A stretch of DNA of 64,000 bases. Origin: Przewalskia tangutica (Eukaryota; Streptophyta; Magnoliopsida; Solanales; Solanaceae). The position numbers were made by a program, and so were the translations under genes. The notes under the pieces were generated by a model that had not been told where the DNA came from, ran no database searches, and saw only the letters and a list, made by a program, of their open reading frames with translations. Positions 1 through 11,250 of this stretch are shown in pieces; position 1 is the first letter of the stretch; each line of letters begins with the position of its first letter. The stretch is taken from assembly GCA_029844215.1 (NCBI GenBank), contig CM056737.1, positions 24,549,851 to 24,613,850 of the forward strand, given 5' to 3'.

Positions 1-504
1 AGGGGAGGGTGTGGTGGACGAGAGGACAAGAGGGAGGGAGTGTTTGAGACTTAGGTAGATTGCTCAAGTGAGGATGAAGAAAGTCTTCAACTTAGAGGGG
101 TATTTATAGGTCAAGTGAAGGCCAACGATGGCGAAGATCCATCCAAGTGTTAGGCAAGTGTAAGGCCAGATTAAGCCATGTGCAACCTTATCCATCTACC
201 CAAAATATCCTACCAACTCCTTGACCACCAACAATGCACAAAAAGCGTGCCAACTCCCCATTTTCGTCAGTCCACGCTTCGATTGAGGGTGACAAGTGCC
301 TCTCGTTGGTCCAAATGTTTAAATCTCTCGGAAAAATCCGCAAAAATTATAAATGACATAGCGGAATTTTCCCAACAAAAGCGTGAAACGTTTAGTCAAC
401 GACTCTAATCGGGTGTTGTGTACAAATTTGAAACTTGCCTAACTTAAGGCTCAAATTTTCACGCACGTCCTCACGCACGTACTCACGAAAATACGGGTAT
501 AACA
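1..504 (-). mobile_element. E1 3' LTR (partial, cut by window start)
   Basis: Minus-strand LTR fragment. Its right edge is the reverse complement of the family LTR start (TGTTATACCC...), ending at 504, and it is followed by the reversed polypurine tract of the internal region. It matches the right LTR of the same element (5700-6213) almost base for base apart from short indels. It contains the promoter-proximal part of the LTR, including the TATA box. The rest of this LTR lies left of the window. Confidence 0.9.
101..108 (-). promoter_or_regulatory. LTR TATA box (E1 3' LTR)
   Basis: TATAAATA on the minus strand, in the conserved setting ACCTATAAATACCCCTC found in nearly every LTR here, about 400 bp from the LTR start. 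Probable core promoter, by position and conservation only. Confidence 0.65.
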
Positions 505-518
505 TTCTTCCCGCCAGA

Positions 519-536
519 AACATTCGTCCGAATGTT
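519..536 (-). repeat. Inverted repeat next to the polypurine tract (E1)
   Basis: AACATTCG at 519-526 and CGAATGTT at 529-536 form an 8-bp perfect inverted repeat with a 2-nt loop. It lies about 15 bp inside the 3' LTR boundary, beside the reversed polypurine tract. The same hairpin is kept at this site in every complete internal region of the window. Confidence 0.8.
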
Positions 537-959
537 CCTTCACCTCAACATACACGCTACCGGTATAGCCTTCACTACTATACTTACGAAACCAACCTTG
601 CCACACTGGCCACAAAATAACATGCACAAAACCCAAATCCACGACGAGGAATCACCTCTGTTACCTCAAAAGTCCTCCTCGAGGTCTAAAAATATAATCT
701 CTTGCGCACCTTCATTTCTCAAAAAGCGATCACACACGTTCACTTCTCCCTATCTCGTTGTTCTCGAACTCTTTCTGTATATCGTACCATACTCAGGTTT
801 CCAAAACTTTGGAGTCACTACCTCGAAACTTGATCATCTTACTAGCCTCGATCTCCTCTAAGGCCCTTCTCGGCCTTCACGAACTGATTACGGTCGAACG
901 TATCCACGAACTCATCGATGGTTATCTAAACTTGGGCCTAGCACCTCGTGACCACGCCA

Positions 960-1035
960 CCGGCGGGACCACCTGAGCTGACCCACCTCGAAAGCGGGCG
1001 CGGGTTGGCCCGCAACGCCCCAACCCGACCACTAT
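960..1035 (-). repeat. Conserved GC-rich non-coding spacer core (E1)
   Basis: GC-rich segment with the local inverted repeat GGGTTGG / CCAACCC. It is shared, in diverged form, with 23523-23560, 35778-35820, 41081-41120, 45024-45061 and the stretch split by solo LTR S4. It lies between gag and the polypurine tract, where pol would sit in an autonomous element. No open frame is shared among the copies. Confidence 0.6.
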
Positions 1036-1339
1036 CGCGCCAACTCTTGCTCGCCGACGCGGAACAATCTTGCTAAATCACATCATGAAAGATACCACTT
1101 TCATTTACCCAACCAGGACTTATCACCAATACATTCTAGGCATAAAATGTACTCGACAAGGATCACTCATGAAATCTTGTACTCAGACGGCACTTACATC
1201 TAAGGTCTCAACTGTAATATTCTAAGGTTATCATTTTCACCCTGTGCTTACCCTTTCACTAAGCATGTTTCTAAATCTCATTTTAGCACTGCTATCCGAA
1301 CATAACACTTAACACATTATCATAACATACAAAACTCTA

Positions 1340-2463
1340 GATGGTTAAGGATATACTGAAAATAGGCGGTTCGAGGCCGCTAAGCTGAGAACTTCCACGA
1401 CCTCTACCGTGGCCCGCAATCGCTCTAGTAGTCAGTGCTATCCTACCGGCGCTACCCAGTGGACAGTCTCTCGTCATATGGCCTGTTGGCGCCAAGAATA
1501 ACAAGCTCCTTGGTACTACGACACTTCGAAATGCGCCTACCACATGACCACACCGGTAGGGGTGATTGCATCTGACACCCTACTCCCGAACATCGAAACA
1601 CGGGAGCCACGACCGCTCTCGAATATCCTAAGGGTCGAAGGCTGCGGAGGACCACTACGCAATGGCGGAGGTACATAACTAGTCTTGGCTTCGAGGCGTC
1701 CGCCTCGAAAGTCGCCAAAATATCCGGCCGTCTTGGCCTTCGCCTGTGGCGGTTCACCGTCGATCTGCGCTCCTCGCACCCAGTCGTAGCACGAATGCGG
1801 GCAATGTCCATGCGGTGAAGAGAACACCAGAACAACTCTGCTAGGTAATCATCGAGCCCGTAACATATCGGTGCACTCGATCCTCCATACTAGCTACTAA
1901 TGCGGAACATACCGCCGATGAGTGAACTCACATTGTACTCGGAATGCGCCTGTCGCCTCAACATCAAAAATCGTTTACCGAGCCCTCCTCATTTGTGGAG
2001 GCAAGAAATGTGCGGAAGGCCCAAAACTTCGTCCCAAACGGGCTGGAAGTGCATGCTCTCCCGGAAAGCTCCCACGAGTCAAACCAATCGGCTGCGGTAT
2101 CACGCGGCCGATCTGAACAAATGTCCTGCACTCGGTCTCGAAGCCTTGATCACCGCATGATCTCTGCAAATCGACGGATGAACTCCTGCGATCATCCTCC
2201 GGTCTCGACCCGTAAAGCTCAAGGCGGGCTCTGACTAAGGAAATCGTAGCCTCAAATGCGCCCGGGTGCACTACAGTCTTCTTTGGGCTGGGCTGCTGCG
2301 TCGGCCTATCTCATATCTGCCTGACCACGGCCAATAATCGAGCCATCTCGCGTGACCCATCTCCCGCTCGGTGCGGGTGGAGGCTCAGTGCGTGGTCTCT
2401 GCGTTGCTCTACTCGCGACTTTTCCTCGCCTTGCCCTTCGGGCGGGTTTTACGCGCGGAGGCA
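1340..2463 (-). pseudogene. gag: gag remnant, E1 (frameshifted)
   Basis: Capsid/nucleocapsid gene of a Ty3/gypsy chromovirus; the product would form the cytoplasmic virus-like particle that packages element RNA. The start is set at the ATG at 2463 (MPPR...), which matches the start of the other gag copies and follows a pyrimidine-rich stretch. Recognisable blocks on the minus strand are the region before the capsid core, the segment with MDIAR (around 1810) and a linker with GDFRGG (around 1710). The tail, a GRGRG-type segment, lies near 1400. Reading moves between frames at several short indels, with stops, so no intact product is possible. The zinc-knuckle region is badly eroded. Confidence 0.75.
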
Positions 2464-2646
2464 TAACGGTAAGCGAAGTATGTCGAGAGGGTCCAATCTT
2501 ATCACACGCCTAAGGCACGATCTCGTAATGAGAAGAATGAAACCAACCCTAAATGTCTGCAGCCTCCGATTATAGATGTGGTGCACAACACACCGATAAT
2601 CAAGACTTACTAGACACGATGCGTAGACACTTTCAGAGGATTAATC

Positions 2647-2658
2647 GCTGCGATACCA
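2647..2658 (-). promoter_or_regulatory. Degenerate primer-binding site (E1)
   Basis: Reads TGGTATCGCAGC on the minus strand, just inside the 5' LTR end. The family primer site, intact in E2, is TGGTATCAGAGC, complementary to the 3' end of initiator tRNA-Met. This copy differs around the CAGAG block. Confidence 0.75.
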
Positions 2659-3251
2659 CTTTGTCACGACCGAACGGGCGTGGTCGTGCCTTACCGGGCA
2701 CCCTAGTGATACAACATCGAGAGAAAATCAGCGGAAGAATATAAACATGAACATGAATTAAGAGAAAAGATAAATAAGCAGTCAACCAGCAGTTGCATCA
2801 TCATATATCTGAAAATACGAGCAGTTATCCTTTTTACAAGCCCCGCCCATGCAAGATTACTCTGGACCTCTAAGATTTACAACAACTATGGCGGGATGTG
2901 GCCCGCCATACCACGAATGTACAAGAACCTACAACTCGTGGAAACATACCAAAGATAAGCCTCAGAAGAGCGGAGCTTTCAACACGCTGAAATGAGATCC
3001 TAAGGCGAGGATCCACGGCCGATGTACCTCTACTGCGGCATGAACGCGGCCCGAAGGAGTCGGTCTGGCAAATTGCAGTATGTGAAGCGTAAATCTTGCG
3101 GTTAAATCATAATCTATAAAGCGGGAGACATGTATGATAACCAAAATACGATGCACGACATAAGCGGTCAAGTCGTGGACTCACGCCTCAAAGTCACCAC
3201 TCGAATATAACTATGGGTCTCACGCCACAACATCCATCATGTTCGCATCAT

Positions 3252-3600
3252 GGCGCGTGCCGGAATCGTGTCGGTGTAGACATGTCCATGATGCAACAAT
3301 AATAACAAGGCGCGTGGCCACGTGCCGGAATCTGCATCGGTGTAGGCATGCCCATGTAACCTCAATAACATATCTTTGGGTGGTCAACCTCGCCGCGTGG
3401 CCACATGCCCCGAATCTTTGCGACGGTGTAGACACGTCCATGTTGCGATAATAACCATATAACGGGTAATCAACCGCCGCGTGGCGCGTGCCGAATACTA
3501 CATCGGTGTAGACATATCCGTGATGCAACAATAATAATAAGGCGCGTGGCGCAGCCGCCCGAATCTTTGCGCCGGTGTAGACATGTCATGTGACATCAAC
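3252..3600 (-). repeat. LTR cassette type delta (E1): five units of about 57-85 bp
   Basis: Imperfect tandem units begin near 3252, 3309, 3392, 3477 and 3541. Each carries a GCGCGTGGC-like head, CGGAATC, then CGGTGTAGACATG and an ATGCAACAATAATAA-like tail. No other LTR in the window has this sequence, although the flanking LTR backbone is shared. Confidence 0.85.
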
Positions 3601-3734
3601 AATGAGCGGTAATCAAAATGAAACATACGTGGAATTCTCCATCACCGCCAAAGACGTCCAAGTAAGTTCTCGACAAGTCAACCGCCTATCGAGGCGGTAA
3701 CGCAAATACCACACGCACAACAAAGGCTATCATC

Positions 3735-3912
3735 ACAAGCATAAGTTTCACAACAACAAGCATAGGCAAGTTTCAACAACAGCATGGCAAGGCAAGTTTC
3801 ACAACAACAAGCATAGGCAAGTTTCGAACAACAAGCATAGACAAGTTTCACAACAACAAGCATAGGCAAGTTTCACAACAACAAGCATAGGCAAGTTTCA
3901 CAACAACAAGGT
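3735..3912 (-). repeat. 25-bp tandem array, about seven copies (E1 5' LTR)
   Basis: Plus-strand unit ACAACAACAAGCATAGGCAA plus GTTTC, repeated with one or two imperfect units. The same unit occurs four times in S1 and about twice in E5, E6 and S4, so copy number changes readily. Its translation gives cysteine-rich low-complexity peptides that are not genes. Confidence 0.9.
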
Positions 3913-5799
3913 ACTTTCATTTTATGCCAAAGTCGGGTTTTAACCCCAAGTACTACATCGTTAAGTTCTTTTAAAGAGATCCATTACTTTTATAAAAGTC
4001 ACCCGATACCCGTAGTATTAGAATGACCAACCCGTTCCCTTTTCAAAATCAAGTAACAACATTCTTTTCTAAGTTCGGTTTGCCTAGTTTGATTACTTAA
4101 GCTTCTCATTTTCAAATGGTTTCATAGTTCCCAAACTTAATCACTTGATTCCTTTTAGAACAATTGAGTAATATATGTCTCGCGTGAGAGTAGGTTATTC
4201 TTGTTTACAACATTCTTATTACAAAGACCATGATCTAGAAAATGTATATCATTTGTCTCATCTTAGTTTCTATGCGAGATGGAGGTTTCTCTTGGTTTTA
4301 ATACAATTCATCATTTTTCAATACATTTTCCTTTATTAGCTTATTTGCAGTGGTTTGTCGATACACATTCTGATTTCCGAAATCCGTAAAACATTATCCC
4401 TTTAAATAAAACCAAGTACTCATTACTCACGAATGAGGTTTCACACAAACATTCATATTAAAACAAATAAGTTAAGTCTCTTATCTTATAAGATCAAGTC
4501 TCTTAACTTCTAACATCAAGAAACCATTTTCTTTACCTCTCTTAAGACATTATACCTAACTCCCATAAAGCTAGTATAACTCTTTTTAAAACCTTTTAAA
4601 ACCAAGTGTTACTCTTTCCAAACGATTTATAAATCTTTTGAAATACATCAAGTTCTTTATTATAACTAGCGGTTATAATTCACATCGATTACCTTTTAAA
4701 ACCACAAAGTATTTTCTTACTACATAAAGTCGTTATAACTTGACTTCCATAAAGCGTTATAACACTTTATGTTTTAAGAACAATCAAAACACAGATTAAC
4801 ACGTGTCGTCTACCGTACTACATAGTTCACACATATCATGCTAGAAGAGATAGGAAGAGGTTCACATACCGCGACGATTTATCGACAATAAGCAAAAGCT
4901 CCAAGTACTACAACGCACTAGCCACTTTCCACTCATAGTAGAATCGCTACTCTAGTACTTTCACCTATAAAGGTCACAAACGTCTATTAACCCCAAAACA
5001 CAAGTTTCTATCTTTCACGAAAATTCGGCACCTCCCCATAACAGCGTAAATCTCCTCCTTTATCGAGTCGGCTACCAAGCCAACCGAGGGGTTAACACGT
5101 CTAACGGACGTGTACAATTCTACTACACGATGTCGCACAAGTCTACTGTCTGATCTATGTAACACGATTGATTCTTCTCTTTATTATCCTTCTATGTGAT
5201 TACTGTTCAATTCATTATTCTTCAGGCTTAAGTCAAAAGACATTGCCACAATACTAAGTTCAGTTCTATATATAGTATACAACAACTATATATTCAACAC
5301 TTATGTAATTTCCAATTACAATAGAAGGACAGTAGTGTTTACCTCGATAAGCCCAAAATTATCCAAGTATAAAGTCGATCCGAGCAACGCTAGCTCCTAC
5401 TCGGCGCTCCAACAACCCTTAGAAGTTCTAACCAACTTCTACTTACAACTTCAACAACGGGTGAAGATTTCCTTAGGGTTTCGTTTTGTGGCTAAAGGAA
5501 GTATAATCGTATTTTACGGGCTTTTGTATAAGTGTAACCTGGGGAAGACTACAAGGTATTGGGGCCAAGGTATTTGGACAGTACAACAATACTAGGAGAG
5601 TATTTCTATACCACAACAAGGGGTATTATCCGAAAACAACTAGGCTAGGGGTACCCACTAACCAACACTAAAGGGGGTAGGTTTCGGCCAGGGGCCTTTA
5701 AGAGGAGGAGGTGTGGTGGACGAGAGGACAAGAGGGAGGAGTGTTTGAGACTTAGGTAGATTGCTCAGTGAGGATGAAGAAAGTCTTCAACTTAGAGGG

Positions 5800-5807
5800 T
5801 ATTTATA
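5800..5807 (-). promoter_or_regulatory. LTR TATA box (E1 5' LTR)
   Basis: TATAAATA on the minus strand, about 410 bp from the LTR start at 6213, in the conserved CTATAAATACCCTCT context. An inverted CCAAT-like ATTGG is kept upstream in many other copies. Confidence 0.65.
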
Positions 5808-6213
5808 GGTCAGTGAAGGCCAACGATGGCGAGATCCATCCAGTGTTAGGCAAGTGTAAGGCCAAGATTAAGCCATGTGCAACCTTATCCATCTACCCAA
5901 AATATCCTACCAACTCCTTGACCACCAACAATGCACAAAAAACGTGCCAACTCCCCCATTTTCGTCCGTCCACACCTTCCAATTAGAGGGTGACAAGTGT
6001 CGCCTCTCGTTGGTCCAAAATGTTTAAATCTCTCGGAAAAATCCGCATAAAAATTATAAATGACATAGCCGGAATTTTCCCAACAAAAGCTGAAACGTTT
6101 CGTGAACGACTCTAATCGGGTGTTGTGTACAAATTTCGAAACTTGCCTAACTTAAGGCTCAAATTTTCTACGTACGTCCTCACGTACATACTCTGAAAAT
6201 ACGGGGTATAACA

Positions 6214-7406
6214 CTTGTCATGCTAGTATTGTATTTCTATACCACCGCGTCTCTCGATGGAGGGCCGGCTGATTTGTTATGATCTTACTTGGATGTACCG
6301 GCAGTGACGGAGCATTCCGCAGTGCGCTGCGATTATTATTCCATGGACTAGCTCTCCATGAGGTTTCTTGATTCGGCTTGGTATGCGGTAGTTGGCTCGT
6401 ACTTGCCTGAAGTCGTGGTGATTAAAGTATCGGTAGTTTGCCTTCGTACTTGCCCGTTCGGTTTTGTGAAGTCTCGTGATTCCGGCTTGGTATCTGGTAG
6501 TTAGTATTCGAACTTGCCCGACGGACTCGTGGCACATGTGGTATCTCGGTAGTTGGCTTTCGTCTTGCCACAGTCGAACTGCGTGGTATGGTTATGTAGA
6601 TTTTTAGTGCGGCTTTGGTATCGTGTAGTTAGCTTTCGTACTTGCCCGTCGATTGATGATGCGGCTTTGGTATCGGTAGTTAGCGCCGTACTTGCCGTCA
6701 CGGTTTTATGACACAGGTGGGACCTGGTGTTCACGTGTACTTCTTGGTGTTATTATATCATAGACTGCCGGCAGTGAGGAAGGTATTCCACGGGCATGAT
6801 TGATGTTGTGGGCGTGAGACCCATAGTTATATTTGAGTGATGACTTTGAGGGCGTGAGTCCCTGACTTGACGTGACTGCTTACATATTATGTACTGTAGT
6901 TTGGTTATCATATATGTCTCATGTTTTATATAGACTACTATGATTTCATTTCTGATATTTTCATTTTATATACTTGGTACTGTTATCGACCTCGCCCGGG
7001 GCTGCGTTCATCTGCGGTAGAGAGTACATCGGTTGTGGATCCTCGCCATAGGATCACGATTCAGCATTTGGGAAGCTTCGTTTCTCAGGAGGCTTATCTT
7101 TGGTATAGTCCACTGTCGGTGTAGATACTTGTACATTCGGTGGTATGGCGGCCTGTCGTCATAGTTATGGTTACATTCTTAGAGGTCTGTAGTACTGTTG
7201 TGGGCAGGGTTTGTAAAAGGATTTAACTGTTCAGTTTGATATATATATGTATATATTTAGGAAGGTGACCGTTTTAGTTAGCATGTTTCATACTTTATGT
7301 CTTGTCTCATATTTTAGTTTTTATTTCCGCTGATTTTCTCTGATGTTGTATCACTAGGGTGCACGGGGTAAGGCACCAGTCGCGGGCCCGAGGTCGGGTC
7401 GTGACA
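6214..7406 (+). mobile_element. E2 5' LTR (3' portion)
   Basis: Plus-strand LTR sequence that resumes abruptly after E1. It runs through the alpha cassette and ends GGTCGGGTCGTGACA at 7406, directly before the primer site. The missing first 2 kb should lie left of E1, outside the window. It matches the 3' LTR portion at 17700-18616. Confidence 0.9.
6373..6715 (+). repeat. LTR cassette type alpha (E2 5' LTR)
   Basis: About six imperfect units of 50-70 bp built on CGGCTTTGGTATC, GGTAGTTAGC and TTCGTACTTGCC, beginning near 6373, 6430, 6482, 6540, 6609 and 6661. The same six-unit layout is in E2's 3' LTR at 17878-18200, as expected of a true LTR pair. Confidence 0.85.
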
Positions 7407-7410
7407 AAAG

Positions 7411-7422
7411 TGGTATCAGAGC
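7411..7422 (+). promoter_or_regulatory. Primer-binding site, initiator tRNA-Met type (E2)
   Basis: TGGTATCAGAGC lies 4 bp after the 5' LTR end. It is a 12-base complement of the 3' end of plant initiator tRNA-Met, used to prime minus-strand DNA synthesis. It is the only perfect primer site in the window. Confidence 0.95.
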
Positions 7423-7612
7423 AGTTAGTCCTCGGAAAGTGTCTACAGACCGTGTCTAGTAGAGTCTTGATTATCGGTGTGTTGTGCACCACAGCTATAC
7501 TCGAGAGGTGCGGAGACATTTAGGATTGGTTTCCATTCTTCTCACTCTGAGATCGTGCCTTCGAGCTGTGTTGTAAGTTGGACTCCCTCTGACGTATTCT
7601 TTTGTACCAGTT

Positions 7613-8825
7613 ATGCCTCTACACAAGGCAACCACAGCCCAGAAGGGCAAGGCAGCAGAGGGAGTTGCGAGTAGAGCACGGAGGGTGACGAGCGAGAGGC
7701 CCGATTAATACGAGGTGGTGCTACGGGGCGATTCTACGATGCCGCCATCCCAGCGAGTTTAGTGCGGCAGCGGTAGCTACGAGGCCACGATATCGAGCCT
7801 CGGTCCGCGGCGAGAGCGGAGGATATAGGTTGCAGGAGATGGCTCGATTACTAGTTAGGTTTATGGCGAGACTTGAGGGCGAGGCGGAGCGGTGGTACGA
7901 TGGTGCACCCGGGGTCGATAGTTGGAGACCGGGACTTCTTAAGTTGCATCCACCGGTGTTCTATGGATCGAGGCGAGGATGACCCTCGGGAGTTTATCCG
8001 ACGATTCTGAAAGGATCATGAGTGATCAAGGCCTCGAGGCGATCGGTGGTATTGGGTTCACATCGCGATCTCGCCGATCGTGGTTTGATTCATGGAACCG
8101 TCGGGGAGCATGTGCTTCCAGCTGTATGGGACGAGTTCTCAGGGGCATTTCTTGCACATTTCTGCACCTGGATGAGGAGGGCTCGGGGCGACATTTTTGA
8201 TGTTAAGCGGGGCGGGCGTACGGTTCGGGAAGTACAACGTGGAGTTCGACTCGTTGGCCCGATATGTCCCGGCGTTAGTGGCAAATATGGAGGACAGAGT
8301 GCACCGCTACGTCACGGGGCTCGATGACTACTTGGCAGAGGCTTGCTCGGGTGTAGCTCTTCAGCCGGGCATGGACATTGCCCGCATGCAGGCTTATGCA
8401 CTTGGGTGTGAGGAGCGGAGAGGTCGACGGAATGACTGGGATCGCGAGAAGGGCGGCAGCAGGGTCTTTTGGCGACTTTCGAGGCGGACCGCCTCAGCAG
8501 CAGACTAGTTATGCGCCTCCGCCCGATCTGAGAGGTCTCGCGATCTTGAGGCATCGAGTATTCGAGGCGGTCGGGGCTCCAGGTTCGAGTTTTGGGGAGT
8601 AGTGGTGTTGACCAGATGAGGCCACCCTTACCTCAGTGTGGCCGTTGCGGTAGAATCCATAAGGGGGAGTGTCGTGCTGGTTCGGGAGGTTGTTTTACAT
8701 GCGGCCAGCAGGGCCATTTTGCGAGAAATTGTCCGACCAGAGGTAGCGCGGATGTAGAGACTCGGCCTTCAGGATCTATGGCTGGTTCATCACCTTCTAT
8801 TGCCTATGCGCCTGCAGGCCTATGA
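7613..8825 (+). pseudogene. gag: gag remnant, E2 (frameshifted)
   Basis: Start chosen at the ATG at 7613 (MPLHKA...), preceded by TTTTGTACCAG, by analogy with gag starts in E1, E3, E5 and E6. The first frame stops near 7708. The capsid core continues in another frame at about 8100-8210 (WDEFSGAFLAHF) and in a third at about 8225-8440. That third segment reads FDSLARYVPALVA, then HRYVTGLDDYLAEA, then MDIARMQAYALG. The nucleocapsid tail (8637-8755) keeps one CX2CX4HX4C zinc knuckle, CFTCGQQGHFARNC, preceded by a CGRCGRIHKGEC segment. At least three frameshifts rule out an intact protein. Complete gag would be roughly 400 residues, as in the family. Confidence 0.85.
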
Positions 8826-9271
8826 TTAGAGTGAAGCGGTAGATACGGTATATCCTTAACCTCAGAGATTAGTATGCTTGATATGATGATCTTATTATTG
8901 TGTGCTATGCCGATAGCGTTGTGTTATTGGTGAGTTAGAAAACATGGGTAGTTGAAAAGGTAAGTATGGGGACATGGAAGGTGTGAGTGCGTGTAGTAGA
9001 AAGAGTTCAGTGCGAGAAAGTGCGACGAGTAAGAGAAGAAGCGAACATGTGTTATGAGAGCGGAGTGATCCTTTCTTTTGTGAAGTGAAGGTGCGAAGGA
9101 GTATCCTTTAGACATTAGGTGGGAGCTTTTTGTGATGATAGGGGTGATTCCTCATTGGCTTGGATTGAGTTTCGCGCACATGTTATATTCTGGCCATTTG
9201 TGGCATGATCGGTTTTGTAAGTGTAGTAGTGGAGACTATACCGACGCAAGTACGTTTGGAGACTTAGAAGG

Positions 9272-9300
9272 AACATTCGACGAATGTTTCTAAGGAAGAA
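9272..9300 (+). repeat. Hairpin and polypurine tract (E2)
   Basis: AACATTCG (9272-9279) and CGAATGTT (9281-9288) form the conserved inverted repeat. It is followed by TAAGGAAGAA, the polypurine tract, flush with the 3' LTR start at 9301. Most copies have GGA or GA in the loop; here only one base remains. Confidence 0.8.
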
Positions 9301-9804
9301 TGTTATACCCGTAGTTCCGAGGTATGTATGTGAGGACGTGCGTGCGAGAATCTGACGAAAAATTGGAAAGGAAGAAAGATGTGATTTTTCGGAAAAGTTT
9401 CGGTTTTTGTGAAGGAAAAAGGTTCGTTAATGGGAATTGGATTCCCAGATTTGGTAGTTGGGCTTCTTGGATTATATTAGAATTATGAGATTTTATTTTC
9501 GGAAATGGTCACGTGGGGCCCACGGGAGAAATTTATGGTTTTGTGGGGCCCACTTTGTTTTTGAGATTTTCGGTATTTTGGATATTTTCGGAAGACAAAA
9601 TATTTTGGACAAGTCGGGGGGCGACACGTGTCACCCCCATGTGTCACCTTGGCCGGTGGAGGACAGTGGCAGCCATCTTGTCCTCGCCGAAATGGCCACT
9701 ACACTTGGAGCTTGAAATCGTTGGCCATGTGGTGCGGTGGGACCCACACACACATGGCCCAATCTTGACCACCCACTTGCATTAATCTTGACCCTTGAAT
9801 TCTC

Positions 9805-9812
9805 TATAAATA
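9805..9812 (+). promoter_or_regulatory. LTR TATA box (E2 3' LTR)
   Basis: TATAAATA about 505 bp from the LTR start, followed by the CCCC stretch typical of the family. Confidence 0.65.
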
Positions 9813-10891
9813 CCCCCTTAAGTTGAATACTTATTTTCATCCCACACTTAAGCTTCCAAGGCAAAATACTCCCCTCCCCTTTGTAGTTGTTTCGTCCCCC
9901 CCTCCCCCACTTGTGTAGAAAATACTTTGAGTATTATTGTATTATCCCAAATACCTTAGCCTAGTATCCCTAGTTGTATTCCAAGTTATTTCAATACTAG
10001 GAGCCCGGAAATACTACTTTATTCCAATAGTCGCAAAGTGAAACCCTAGAAAAATCTTCCTAGCTTGGTTGAAGTGTTAAGAGAAGTTATTTAGAAACTT
10101 CTAAGGGTCTCTTCGAGCGGGTTGGAGCGTAAGGAGTTGGAGCTAAACGTTGCTCAGGATCGACTTATAATCTTGGATAATTTTGGGCTTATCGAGGTAA
10201 TGATCTATGTCCCCCTATTGTAATTGGGTATTACATGTTGTAGTAGTTATACTTGAGTATATTATGTGAGGATAGAGGATTGATAGAATTGAACTGTATT
10301 TACAAAGGACTGTATTTACAGTAGACTTGTGTAGTATATCTGTGAAGTAGAATTGAACATGTCCGGTTAGAAGTGTAATCCCCTGGGAGTTGTTGGCACA
10401 GTAGCGGGCAGAGTGAGGAGATTTATGTCATGTTGCGGGAGGTCTTGCCGAATTTTCTCGTAGAATAAGGAATGTTGTATTTAGAATATTCTACGAAGAG
10501 ATCTAGAAGTTGATAGGCGTTTATGGCGATAGGTGGAAGTACTATGAGTAGCGTATTCTACTTGAAGGGTGGAAAAGGCTAGCAAGGTTGTAGTACTTGG
10601 AGAATTTTGCTAATTGTCGATAATCGTCGCGAGGTATGTGAACCTCTTCCTATCTTTTCTAGCATGATTGTTGTGAACTATGTAGTACGGTAGACGTACA
10701 TGTGCTAAGTGAATTTGGTTGGTTTATTGATTTTAAAAGATAAAGGACTTGACTTCGGAAATGAGAATAAGTATCGAACAAACCACTGCAGCGTTAATAA
10801 AGGAAAATGTATTGACAAATAATTAATTATTATTAAAACCAATAGAGACCTCCATCTGCATAGAAGCTAAGATAAGACAAAATTGTATTAC

Positions 10892-10896
10892 ATTTC
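10892..10896. repeat. Target-site duplication ATTTC of S1 (partner 17205-17209)
   Basis: Identical 5-mers flank S1. Joining the flanks restores the uninterrupted LTR backbone seen in other copies (ACATTTCCTAGATCATGG). Confidence 0.93.
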
Positions 10897-11245
10897 TGTT
10901 ATACCCCGTATTTCCGGAGTATGTACGTGAGGGCGTACGTATATAATTTGAGCCTTAAAGTTTGGCTAGGTTCGAAATTTGGGCACAAGTGCCGAAAGGA
11001 GTCATTTTTCGACGAAACATTTTACTAAACTTTCGAAGGGAAAATTCCGGCTATGTCATTTCTAATTTTTTTTGCGGATTTTTCCGAGAGACGAAACATT
11101 TTGGACCAACGGGAGGGTGACAAGTGTCACCCTCACATTGGAAGGAAGGGGCGACAAAGTGGACGAAAGGTGGCATTGTAACTGGTAGGATATTTTGTGC
11201 AAGTTGGTGTGGTAGATGGATAAGGTGCACATGGCTTAATCCTAG

Positions 11246-11250
11246 CCCTA
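11246..11250. repeat. Target-site duplication CCCTA of S2 (partner 14205-14209)
   Basis: Perfect 5-bp repeat flanking S2. Removing S2 restores the backbone AGCCCTACACTTGCC. Confidence 0.93.

Larger units (their letters stand above)
505..2661 (-). mobile_element. E1 internal region (gag only)
   Basis: Interval between the two E1 LTRs on the minus strand. In element orientation it holds a degenerate primer site next to the 5' LTR, a gag remnant, a non-coding spacer and a polypurine tract beside the 3' LTR. At 2157 bp it is far too short for a gag-pol internal region, and I recognise no protease, reverse transcriptase, RNase H or integrase. It is a non-autonomous or internally deleted chromovirus derivative. 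Confidence 0.85.
2662..6213 (-). mobile_element. E1 5' LTR (3552 bp)
   Basis: Complete LTR on the minus strand. It begins TGTCACGACC (reverse of the LTR end GTCGTGACA) and ends ATACGGGGTATAACA. It is the longest LTR in the window, partly because it has the largest 25-bp repeat array and a cassette of five units. It abuts E2's 5' LTR at 6214. The 5 bp there, CTTGT, should be the right target-site duplication, but its partner is outside the window. Confidence 0.92.
7407..9300 (+). mobile_element. E2 internal region (gag only, 1894 bp)
   Basis: Sequence between the primer site and the polypurine tract of E2. It contains the leader, a gag remnant with a good zinc knuckle, then a short non-coding tail (about 8830-9270) ending in the hairpin and polypurine tract. 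No pol domain is visible, and the GC-rich spacer of the other copies is absent. This is the clearest gag-only internal region here. Confidence 0.88.
9301..10896 (+). mobile_element. E2 3' LTR, first part (subtype A')
   Basis: Starts TGTTATACCCGTAGTTCC and carries a promoter-proximal 480 bp unlike most LTRs here. That part includes two GGGGCCCAC motifs and a CACGTG-centred dyad at 9617-9636. From the TATA box onward it follows the common backbone. It is interrupted at 10896 by S1 and resumes at 17205. Confidence 0.9.

Noticed and set aside
3678..3869. Minus-strand frame encoding a cysteine-rich repeated peptide
   Set aside because: It is the translation of the 25-bp LTR array, with no start context, no conservation and varying copy number.
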